From Myxococcales bacterium (GTDB taxonomy: Bacteria > Myxococcota_A > Bradymonadia > Bradymonadales > Bradymonadaceae): a DNA stretch of 12,389 bases. A program made the translations under genes and the position numbers. This document shows positions 6,326 to 12,389 of the stretch, one piece after another. The stretch is from NCBI GenBank assembly GCA_007120915.1, contig SKMT01000461.1:1-12389 (forward strand), written 5' to 3'. Position 1 is the first letter of the stretch. Every line of letters starts with the position of its first letter. Below the pieces are notes generated by a model. The model was given only the letters and a program-made list of their open reading frames with translations, was not told the origin of the DNA and ran no database searches.

Positions 6326-7150
6326 ATGGTTCGCATCCTGATCATCGGCACCGGCGCCGATTCACTGGGCGCGGCGCTCGATGGAGCATCCAGCGCCGCT
6401 GTTCAGGTCGACACCGCCCGTCTTCCCGCCGCCGGGATCCGCCAGTTTGAGTCGACCCCGGCCGACGCGATCATCCTCACCGATGACCGCGGCAGCACAA
6501 CCATTGAAACGCTCGCCGAAGCGATTCGTGAGCGCCCCCTGGGCAAGCTGACGCCGCTTCTGGTCGTCGCCCCCGCCGGCGACAAATCCGACGAACAGGT
6601 GCAGCAATTCGGGCTGGCAGACTGGCTCGATGTCGATGCTGCCCCCGCGCTCATTGTCGAACAGCTCGAACAACAGTTGGACGTCTCCATCGCCACCGCC
6701 CCGGATGGCGACTCCCCGGCGCCCGTGGCTGACGAAACCCACCCCGACGGCTCCGCCTCCTACTTCGACGGTGGCGTGGTGCTCGAGCCCGTCGACGAGC
6801 CCCCGCCAGGCCATCCGACCAACCGCACAGCTCAAAACCCGGCGGCGTCTCAAGCCGACCGTTTCGACGAACCGTTAGAACCCGCCGCCATTGAACGGAA
6901 GCTCAAGCAGGTGCGCCACCAGGACTACTACGCGATCCTGGAAGTTCCCCGCGGCGCCGAAACACAGACCGTACGCGAGGCATTCGCTCAGCTCTATCAG
7001 CAGTTCGACCCCGACGAGGTACCCTTCGGTATTCTGCAGGAGCACCGCCGCGACATCGAAGAGATCCGCGATGCCCTCGAAGACGCCTTCGCCGTGCTCG
7101 CCGACCCCACGCTCCGTGAAGCCTATCTGGAGCACACCACGACGACATGA
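6326..7150 (+). CDS. receiver-like domain fused to a degenerate DnaJ-like domain
   Basis: A 274-residue protein with three parts. Residues 1-120 alternate strands and helices like a response-regulator receiver (VRILIIG, ADAIILTDD, LTPLLVVAP, LADWLDVD), but the phosphoacceptor region is only loosely matched and the usual Lys is not evident, so it may be a pseudo-receiver. Residues ~121-185 are an Asp/Pro-rich linker. Residues ~199-270 look like a J domain: DYYAILEVPRGAETQTVREAF, then YQQFDPDE, then a helix ending LADPTLREAYL. The position of the invariant HPD is DPD (228-230), which should prevent Hsp70 stimulation; helices II and III also seem re-spaced. ATG 6326 has a GGGAGAG ribosome site (6314-6320). 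It lies 24 bp after the HEAT-repeat gene. A scaffold or adaptor role is inference. Confidence 0.85.
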   Translation: MVRILIIGTGADSLGAALDGASSAAVQVDTARLPAAGIRQFESTPADAIILTDDRGSTTIETLAEAIRERPLGKLTPLLVVAPAGDKSDEQVQQFGLADWLDVDAAPALIVEQLEQQLDVSIATAPDGDSPAPVADETHPDGSASYFDGGVVLEPVDEPPPGHPTNRTAQNPAASQADRFDEPLEPAAIERKLKQVRHQDYYAILEVPRGAETQTVREAFAQLYQQFDPDEVPFGILQEHRRDIEEIRDALEDAFAVLADPTLREAYLEHTTTT

Positions 7151-7457
7151 GGGCAATCGCATTTCAATTTGTCCCCCTTCGATAAATGACTCATCGACTG
7201 TCGACCGAAAGTCCGTAGTTACGCTACCGGTTGCGATTGGCTGGCAAACCCTTGCGCGGACCGACGCGACAGCAAGCACAGCAAAAAACTTTACCCAGTG
7301 GAACCAGTTCCAGGGGTGAAGATTACCGGTGGTTTGTCCGTCTTCTGTCCTCTGTTTTCTGTCCTCGGCAATCGCGGTGGTCGGCACCACAAATTCCGTG
7401 GGATACTGCACCGTAGCTGGTCTGTGTTCACGGACGCTGAACAATTGCGATTGCCCT
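7150..7457. repeat. inverted-repeat-bounded spacer element (12-bp perfect ends)
   Basis: AGGGCAATCGCA (7150-7161) and TGCGATTGCCCT (7446-7457) are perfect inverted repeats bounding 308 bp of non-coding DNA between the J-like gene and def. The core CAATCGC occurs four times in alternating orientation: + at 7154-7160, - at 7233-7239, + at 7369-7375, - at 7447-7453. No target-site duplication is visible. Two CCCCCTT stretches (7169-7178 and 7470-7478) show loose direct similarity and might be remnants of a REP-like palindrome. No open frame here looks coding. I regard it as a decayed repetitive or mobile element, not a gene. Confidence 0.5.
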
Positions 7458-7543
7458 GGCGACATAATCCCCCCTTGCGAAACGTTGGCGCTACCAACTA
7501 CACCGTTTGACCGTTCACCTCCTGCAAGCGACGAACCAAAGCT
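7151..7543. other. 393-bp gene-free spacer upstream of def
   Basis: This spacer should hold the def promoter, but I could not find a convincing -35/-10 pair. Besides the inverted-repeat element and heptamer tract listed separately, it has two small perfect hairpins: GTGGT-CGGC-ACCAC (7377-7390) and GTTGG-CGCTA-CCAAC (7484-7498). The second lies 45 bp before the def start and could affect its translation. Confidence 0.5.
7337..7364. repeat. short heptamer tract, four units of TCTGTCC type
   Basis: Four consecutive 7-base units: TCCGTCT, TCTGTCC, TCTGTTT, TCTGTCC (minus strand GGACAGA, AAACAGA, GGACAGA, AGACGGA). The period equals that of the array at 1774-1906, but the unit sequence is different. 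The tract lies inside the spacer before def. Confidence 0.7.
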
Positions 7544-8080
7544 ATGGCGATTCGAGATATCATCCTGTACCCCGACGACGTGCTCCAGAAGGAGTGCGAA
7601 CCCGTCGACGAGATCGACGACTCCATCCGTGAGTTGGTCGACGACATGATCGAGACCATGTACCACGCCCGGGGCATCGGGCTTGCCGCCCCTCAGATTG
7701 GAGTGCTCAAGCGCATCACCGTCATCGACCCCACCGCCGGGGAGGAAGAAGATAACCTGCACGTCTTCATCAACCCCGAAATCATTGAAGCCGAGGGGCG
7801 CATCACCTGGGAGGAGGGATGTCTGTCGATTCCCGGCGTCTACGAAAACGTCGATCGCGCCGCTCGCATCAAGGTCCGGGCGCTTGACCGCAACGGTGAC
7901 CCCTTCGAGATCGAAGCCTCCGATCTGCTGTCGGTGTGCATCCAGCATGAAATTGACCACCTGGACGGCGTGCTGTTTCTGGAGCATCTGTCGCGATTGA
8001 AACGCCGCATCGTGCTCAAGAAGTACAAGAAACATCTCAAACGCATCGAACAGGCCGACGAAGAGGAAGGCCAACACTGA
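7544..8080 (+). CDS. def: peptide deformylase
   Basis: A 178-residue cytoplasmic metalloenzyme that removes the N-formyl group from nascent peptides. All three family motifs are intact: GIGLAAPQ (44-51), EGCLS (91-95) and QHEIDH (134-139). The metal ligands are Cys93, His135 and His139, and Glu136 is the general base. A basic Lys-rich helix and a short acidic tail (ADEEEGQH) end the protein. ATG 7544 gives a normal N-terminus, MAIRDIILYPDD, although no good ribosome site is visible. The stop overlaps the fmt start by one base (TGATG), indicating translational coupling of the enzymes that add and remove the formyl group. Confidence 0.97.
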   Translation: MAIRDIILYPDDVLQKECEPVDEIDDSIRELVDDMIETMYHARGIGLAAPQIGVLKRITVIDPTAGEEEDNLHVFINPEIIEAEGRITWEEGCLSIPGVYENVDRAARIKVRALDRNGDPFEIEASDLLSVCIQHEIDHLDGVLFLEHLSRLKRRIVLKKYKKHLKRIEQADEEEGQH

Positions 8081-9078
8081 TGAGTGAATCGACCCGCCAG
8101 CCGCTGCGCATCGTCTACATGGGCACCCCCGAGTTTTCGGTGCCCGCTCTGAACGCCCTCGCCTCCAGCGCCGACGACGTCGTGGGCGTGGTCACGCCCC
8201 CGGATCGGCCTGCCGGCCGCGGAAAAAAGCCGCACCCGCCGGCCGTCAAATCGGCCGCACTGGACGCTGATCTGCCTCTGTTTCAGACCGACGACGTCAA
8301 CCAGTCGGAGGCGCTCGATCAACTCGAGGCGTGGGACCCCGACGTCATCGTCGTCGCCGCCTTCGGTCAGATCCTCAGCTCCGAAGTTCTCGGCTTGCCG
8401 CGCCATGGATGCATCAACATCCACGCCTCGCTTCTTCCACAGCTCAGGGGAGCGGCCCCCATCAACTGGGCGATCGTCAACGGGCGCCAGGAAACGGGCG
8501 TGACCATCATGGAGATGGACGAGGGTCTCGACACCGGACCGATGCTTCTGAAGAAGAAGACACTGATCGGTCCCCTCGAAACCGCCGGCGAGCTGCATGA
8601 CCGGCTGTCGATGATGGGCGCCGAGCTGATCGTCGACACCATGCGCCTGATTCACCTCGACAGCCTCAACCCGGTGGAACAAGACGACGAGGACGCGACC
8701 TACGCCCCGATGCTGTCGCGCAGCGACGGACAACTTCGATGGGACGACTCCGCCGATGCGCTGGCCCGTCGAATCCGGGGCTTTCATCCCTGGCCGGGCA
8801 CCTACTCGTTCTACCAGGCCGACGAAGACAACACCGAGCGCATCAAATTTCACCTCGCCCGCGTTCTCGAAGACCAGGATGCTGAAATCTCACAGCATCT
8901 TCCCCCGGGCACGGTGGTTCGGGCCAACCGAAGCAGCGGTGAGCTGTGGGTGGCCACCGGCGACGGTGTGCTCGACTGTCTGAGGCTCCAGGCGCCGGGC
9001 CGGCGGGCGATGGACGCCGGTGACTTCCTCAACGGCCACGCCATGACCGAAGGCGACCGCTTCGTCGACACCAACTAA
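8080..9078 (+). CDS. fmt: methionyl-tRNA formyltransferase
   Basis: A 332-residue enzyme that formylates Met-tRNA(fMet) using 10-formyltetrahydrofolate. The N-terminal Rossmann-like catalytic domain (about 1-210) has MGTPEFSVPAL (14-24), PPDRPAGRGKK (40-50) and the formyltransferase signature NIHASLLPQLRGAAPI (113-128). Catalytic Asn113, His115 and Asp151 (MDEGLDTGP) are all present. The C-terminal tRNA-binding OB-like domain (~220-332) contains IRGFHPWPGTYSFY. Length is typical. The ribosome site GAGGAAGG at 8063-8070 lies inside the end of def, and the two genes overlap by one base. rsmB follows after 26 bp. Confidence 0.97.
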   Translation: MSESTRQPLRIVYMGTPEFSVPALNALASSADDVVGVVTPPDRPAGRGKKPHPPAVKSAALDADLPLFQTDDVNQSEALDQLEAWDPDVIVVAAFGQILSSEVLGLPRHGCINIHASLLPQLRGAAPINWAIVNGRQETGVTIMEMDEGLDTGPMLLKKKTLIGPLETAGELHDRLSMMGAELIVDTMRLIHLDSLNPVEQDDEDATYAPMLSRSDGQLRWDDSADALARRIRGFHPWPGTYSFYQADEDNTERIKFHLARVLEDQDAEISQHLPPGTVVRANRSSGELWVATGDGVLDCLRLQAPGRRAMDAGDFLNGHAMTEGDRFVDTN

Positions 9079-9104
9079 CCACGTCCCCACCCTCCGGCTT
9101 TACA

Positions 9105-10442
9105 ATGCCCACCGCCCGTTCCGTCGCCCACGAACTTCTCGAACGCGTCTTCTTTGACGGGGCATTCAGCCACATTGTGCTGTCCAATGCTCTCGATGAC
9201 TCGTCGCTGGATCCGCGCGATCAGGGGCTGGTCACGGAGCTGGTCTACGGCACGCTGGCCCGAAAACGCACGATCGACACGATCCTCGACCAGTACGTCA
9301 ACCGGGCACTCCACGGGCTGGATCAGCCGGTGCTGGTGTCGCTTCGCATCGCGGCGTACCAACTGGTGTTTCTGGACCGCATCCCCGCCCACGCCGCCGT
9401 CGACGAAGCGGTGGGGCTGGTGAAGCGACGCTGCGGCCGTGGCGCCGCCGGATTTACCAACGGTGTGCTCCGTACCATGCTGCGCAAAAAAGACGACTGG
9501 CCGGTGTGGCATCAGTTCCACCCCGGCGACCAGCCGGTACAACACCTGGGGCTTCGCCATTCGCTGCCGGACTGGATCGCCCAACGGCTCATCGATGACC
9601 ACGGATTCGACAAAGCGATGCGCATCGGGGCCGCCTTCAACGAACGCCCCCCGTTTTATCTGCGCGTGCTCGACGACCCACCGGCTCCCATCGTCGCCGA
9701 ACTGACCGGCGTCGACGCCGTGCCCGGTGTCTGGCGCACCGACGCGCTTGACGAATCGATCCACAATGCTCTCGAAGGCGGCCGACTGATCATCCAGGAC
9801 CTGGGAAGTCAGCTTGTGAGCCACTTCTCAGCGCCCGCCGCTGCCTCGCGCATCCTCGATGCCTGCGCCGGACTCGGCGGCAAGACGATGCACCTGGGCT
9901 ACCTGGCGGGAGCTGACGCCACCATCGTCGCTGTCGAGCCGAACCGCTCGAAGCTCGATCGACTCGAGCAGACCGCCCAATCGACCAGTTTCGGCGACCG
10001 GATTCACACCTTCCACGGGCCCATCGAACAGTTGGGCGACGACACGGACCATCTCGAAAAATTCGACCTGGTGCTCGTCGACGCTCCCTGCACCGGCCTC
10101 GGCGTGATCCGACGCCACCCCGAAACCCGGTGGCGGCGAAGCCCCGACGATGTCGCCGACCGCGCCAAACTGCAGACCAAACTGCTGGAGCACGCCGCGA
10201 GCTACGTCGCCGAGGGTGGCACGCTCGTCTACAGCGTCTGCAGCTTCGTCGAAGAGGAAGGACCGGCACAGATTGAAGAATTTCTGAAGGTTCAACCCCG
10301 GTTCAAGCGCCAGCCTCCCCCCCAGAACACGGGCGTGGACTTCAGCCAGTTCACCGATGACGCCGGTCAGTTGCGCACCAATCCCGCCGACCACGATGCC
10401 GATGCGTTTTTTGCCGCCCGGCTGATCCACAGCGAGACCTAA
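9105..10442 (+). CDS. rsmB: 16S rRNA (cytosine(967)-C(5))-methyltransferase RsmB
   Basis: A 445-residue RsmB/Sun-type RNA methyltransferase, acting on 16S rRNA with S-adenosylmethionine. A NusB-like helical RNA-binding domain (about 1-130: ARSVAHELLERVFFDGAF, LVTELVYGTLARKRTID) precedes the catalytic domain. That domain has the SAM loop DACAGLGGKT (252-261), motif IV DAPCTGLG with Cys329, and motif VI SVCS with the second catalytic Cys379. The C-terminal DADAFFAARL (431-440) is the family's closing strand. ATG 9105 begins MPTARSVAHEL, matching the expected N-terminus; no strong ribosome site precedes it. The TAA stop is part of a CTAA copy bordering the inserted element at 10443-10617. Its place after def-fmt is common in bacteria. 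Confidence 0.95.
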   Translation: MPTARSVAHELLERVFFDGAFSHIVLSNALDDSSLDPRDQGLVTELVYGTLARKRTIDTILDQYVNRALHGLDQPVLVSLRIAAYQLVFLDRIPAHAAVDEAVGLVKRRCGRGAAGFTNGVLRTMLRKKDDWPVWHQFHPGDQPVQHLGLRHSLPDWIAQRLIDDHGFDKAMRIGAAFNERPPFYLRVLDDPPAPIVAELTGVDAVPGVWRTDALDESIHNALEGGRLIIQDLGSQLVSHFSAPAAASRILDACAGLGGKTMHLGYLAGADATIVAVEPNRSKLDRLEQTAQSTSFGDRIHTFHGPIEQLGDDTDHLEKFDLVLVDAPCTGLGVIRRHPETRWRRSPDDVADRAKLQTKLLEHAASYVAEGGTLVYSVCSFVEEEGPAQIEEFLKVQPRFKRQPPPQNTGVDFSQFTDDAGQLRTNPADHDADAFFAARLIHSET

Positions 10443-10617
10443 CCCGGAGATTTCACGCAGATGTGTAATGAGACACAGCAGGGCCCACGCTCACTGGATG
10501 CTGACGACCGACGCAATGTTGCGCATTGTGGAGGGAGAGCGACCATCGGGAGCGGTGCAGCGCCAGTGAGCGTGGGCATCTGCGAAGTCGCAATAGCATT
10601 TGCGTGAAATTTCCGGG
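10443..10617. mobile_element. MITE-like element with 21-bp terminal inverted repeats and CTAA target duplication
   Basis: A 175-bp non-coding element between rsmB and rpe. The ends (10443-10463 and 10597-10617) are inverted repeats matching at 19 of 21 positions, starting CCCGGA(G/A)ATTTCACGC. A second, perfect 15-bp inverted pair, GCCCACGCTCACTGG, lies at 10483-10497 and 10563-10577, spaced symmetrically 19 bases inside each outer arm, with a small CAATG/CATTG hairpin near the centre. CTAA occurs directly outside both ends (10439-10442 and 10618-10621). Four-base YTAR-type duplications are known for the IS5 group, so an IS5-like transposase could have moved it, but the end sequence does not identify a parent. 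No transposase is encoded. Removing it leaves rsmB and rpe 25 bp apart. Confidence 0.8.
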
Positions 10618-10646
10618 CTAATACTGTCCCAGATGGAGATGAGGTT

Positions 10647-11321
10647 ATGACCGATCTGCGAATTGCCCCCTCGATTCTCAGCAGTGATTTCGCCAACCTC
10701 GCCGACGAATGCTCGGCGGTGCTCAACGCCGGCGCCGACTGGCTTCATGTCGACGTGATGGACGGACACTACGTGCCCAACCTCACCATCGGGCTTCCCG
10801 TCGTCAAAAGTCTTCGGCGACATTTCCCCGACATCTTCCTGGATGCCCACCTGATGATCGACAACCCGGACGAGATGGCGCCCCGGTTTGCCGAAGCAGG
10901 CGCCGACCTGGTCAGCTTCCACCCCGAACCGAGTCGCCATCCCCACCGCACCGTCCAGAAAATCCGCGACGCCGGCGCCCAGGCGGGACTGGTGCTCAAC
11001 CCCGCCACCCCCCTGAACTGGATCGATTATGTGGCCGAAGACCTGGATCTGGTGTTGTTGATGAGCGTCAACCCCGGGTTCGGCGGCCAGTCGTTCATCA
11101 CATCGACGCTCGACAAGCTGCGAGCGCTGAACCAGCGGCTCGACCAGCTCGGCACGCACTGTCTGGTGGAGGTCGACGGCGGGGTCAAACCCCACAACGC
11201 TGGCGACATCTATGACGCCGGCGCCGACGTGCTCGTCGCCGGCAGCGCCATCTTCGGCACCGGCGACTACGCCTCGGCCATCAAGGATCTGCGCGATGCC
11301 GCCACCTCGGTGACGGTGTAA
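10647..11321 (+). CDS. rpe: ribulose-phosphate 3-epimerase
   Basis: A 224-residue cytoplasmic TIM-barrel enzyme interconverting ribulose 5-phosphate and xylulose 5-phosphate in the pentose phosphate pathway. Signatures in order are APSILSSDFANL (7-18), HVDVMDGHYVPNLTIG with the first catalytic Asp, DAHLMIDNP with a metal-ligand His, LMSVNPGFGGQSFI forming a phosphate-binding loop, and the second catalytic Asp in VDGGVKPHN. Length is typical of the family. Of three closely spaced ATGs (10632, 10638, 10647), only 10647 is in frame to give the canonical N-terminus MTDLRIAPSIL; it is preceded by GGAGATGAGG (10635-10644). It is the last gene of the def-fmt-rsmB-rpe cluster and is separated from rsmB by the MITE-like element. 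Confidence 0.97.
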   Translation: MTDLRIAPSILSSDFANLADECSAVLNAGADWLHVDVMDGHYVPNLTIGLPVVKSLRRHFPDIFLDAHLMIDNPDEMAPRFAEAGADLVSFHPEPSRHPHRTVQKIRDAGAQAGLVLNPATPLNWIDYVAEDLDLVLLMSVNPGFGGQSFITSTLDKLRALNQRLDQLGTHCLVEVDGGVKPHNAGDIYDAGADVLVAGSAIFGTGDYASAIKDLRDAATSVTV

Positions 11322-11346
11322 GCACGCACAGCAGCCGGCTCCACGG

Positions 11347-12389
11347 TCACAGTTGAAACAGGATCGTGTTGAGGATCAGTTCGTTGTCCACGCCGGAGCT
11401 CTGAGTGGTGTGAAACGACGAAAATATCGCGGCACCGCCACTTGCATCATCGTAGGTGACCATCAACGCCGCGTCGTCGACCGTTTCACTGTCTGTCGGC
11501 ACGTCTGCGCGAAACTGCACCGTCGAGTTCGCTCCTCCCCCGTCCTCAGCGATGGTAAAGCCAGCCATATCGAAGCTTAACTCTACCGTCGTCTTCCCCA
11601 GTGCGTCCTCCATATCACTGTCGACGACGTCGGCCGTATATTCTCCGGCCTGCCCGGCGCGCGGTGCCGACGTTCCCGCGATATCCTGGTAAAATTCGAC
11701 CGCCTCCGGGATCGTCTTCTGCACGAAGGGCTGGGCGTGATCGGTGACCATCAGTCGATTCCCTGACTCCACGAACTCCCGAATGTTCGCTTCCGCTTTT
11801 TCTATATCCCAGGAATCCCCGTTAAAATCGAACAAAGCGCCCTCCAGGTCGGCCCACAGCCTTCCGCACTCGATAAGCAAAATATCGTAGGCATTCATCG
11901 CATCGATGTCGGCCAGAAACTGCGCAGCATCCTCATTGCCGTCGCCAAGGGGCCCGTCGGAGCCGACCACGTCGTAGTCGAGACCACGGTCATCCAACAG
12001 CTCCGTGATTTCGTCGTACTGTCCTTCCAGTATCGCGATATCGGCAGCGTCGGAGTCGAAACAGACCGTGTTCGCCAGATCGGTGGTCTCCCCGGGGATC
12101 ACCTCCACCTGTGCGACCGACTCAAAGCTGCCTGAGCTCATCGTCAGTTCGTAGCTGCCTTCGGGCATGTCACCGAACTGAAACTGCCCGTCGTTGGGAG
12201 TAAGAATGGTTTCGACGAACGGATCGCCGTCGCAGTCCGTGCCCTCAAGTGTTATCTCCACCCCGCCCAGGGTTGTTCCGTCGGGTGCGCAACTGTTGAC
12301 GACAAGATCACCGACGCCGCAACCGAACTGATCGCTGTTATAGGGGTCATTGTTCTGATTGTTCTGGTTGTCCTGGTTGCCGTCGTTGG
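11347..12389 (-). CDS. 5'-truncated secreted or lipid-anchored protein: N/Q/D-rich linker, regulatory-like beta domain, amidotransferase-like domain
   Basis: The frame is open to the window edge, so the N-terminus is missing; 346 codons are visible. First comes a linker of Asn, Gln, Asp and Gly (NDGNQDNQNNQNND), typical of exported proteins or lipoproteins of this bacterial group. Then ~40-105 resembles a carboxypeptidase-regulatory-like/CNA-B beta domain (GGVEITLEGT, GQFQFGDMPEGSYELTMSSG). From ~112 to the end the pattern resembles a class I glutamine-amidotransferase-like or ThuA-like fold: IAILEGQYDEI, YDILLIECG, IREFVESGNRLMVTDHAQPF and the closing AAIFSSFHTTQS. Cysteines near 23, 33, 52 and 109 may form disulfides outside the cytoplasm. 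The GTG at 12261 is not a real start because the domain extends upstream. It converges on rpe with a 25-bp gap. Function unknown. Confidence 0.82.
   Translation of the reverse strand, partial: NDGNQDNQNNQNNDPYNSDQFGCGVGDLVVNSCAPDGTTLGGVEITLEGTDCDGDPFVETILTPNDGQFQFGDMPEGSYELTMSSGSFESVAQVEVIPGETTDLANTVCFDSDAADIAILEGQYDEITELLDDRGLDYDVVGSDGPLGDGNEDAAQFLADIDAMNAYDILLIECGRLWADLEGALFDFNGDSWDIEKAEANIREFVESGNRLMVTDHAQPFVQKTIPEAVEFYQDIAGTSAPRAGQAGEYTADVVDSDMEDALGKTTVELSFDMAGFTIAEDGGGANSTVQFRADVPTDSETVDDAALMVTYDDASGGAAIFSSFHTTQSSGVDNELILNTILFQL

Noticed and set aside
6875..8077. 400-codon minus-strand open frame across the J-like gene end, the spacer and def
   Set aside because: It is antisense to two well-supported genes, shows no family motif and follows from codon bias in GC-rich DNA. 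Similar antisense frames at 5372-6280, 7840-8853, 9075-9824 and 10491-11195 were rejected for the same reason.
10440..10620. IS630/Tc1-type reading of the MITE with TA duplication
   Set aside because: With TA as the duplication the element's terminal bases would be A and C, which do not pair. CTAA plus CCCGG...CCGGG ends fits without mismatch.
11322..11346. Bidirectional terminator between rpe and the convergent surface-protein gene
   Set aside because: The 25-bp gap has only a loopless AGCCGGCT palindrome and no T-run.

Overview
This window looks like chromosomal DNA from a GC-rich Gram-negative bacterium of the old 'deltaproteobacterial' group. Myxococcota or Bradymonadota-like is my best guess, from the gene mix (HEAT protein beside a degenerate J-domain protein, an N/Q/D-rich surface-protein linker), the very Asp/Glu-rich proteins and the def-fmt-rsmB-rpe order. 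That placement is inference; there is no rRNA or other decisive marker. There is no tRNA, rRNA, CRISPR array or complete transposase gene.

Left part (1-3950), minus strand: fur (metal-responsive repressor, GTG start) is followed by mrp (Fe-S/P-loop ATPase with an N-terminal MIP18-like domain) and then by a patatin-like phospholipase. Between mrp and the phospholipase lies an in-phase array of 19 seven-base repeats that starts at the mrp stop codon. Divergent from fur is a LOG-type Rossmann protein (+ strand), which converges within 7 bp on a small four-helix membrane protein (- strand).

Middle (5045-7543): a 501-bp gene-free spacer contains a 140-bp imperfect hairpin and two smaller ones. 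Then come a HEAT-repeat-like protein and a protein that joins a receiver-like N-terminus to a J-like domain whose HPD motif reads DPD. A second gene-free spacer (7151-7543) carries a 12-bp perfect inverted repeat, four alternating copies of CAATCGC and a short, different seven-base repeat tract.

Right part (7544-12389): def, fmt, rsmB and rpe form a co-directional housekeeping cluster for initiator-Met-tRNA formylation and deformylation, 16S rRNA methylation and the pentose phosphate pathway. The rsmB-rpe junction is split by a 175-bp element with 19/21-bp terminal inverted repeats and a CTAA direct repeat on both sides, which I read as a MITE. Removing it leaves a 25-bp spacer. A convergent, 5'-truncated gene for a probable secreted or lipid-anchored protein (linker, carboxypeptidase-regulatory-like beta domain, glutamine-amidotransferase-like domain) runs off the right edge.

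I see no obvious new multi-gene system. The most interesting signals are non-coding: several different repeat elements in the spacers, three of them abutting a stop codon. Two protein oddities also stand out: an Mrp without the CxxC motif, and a receiver-like/J-like protein without HPD.
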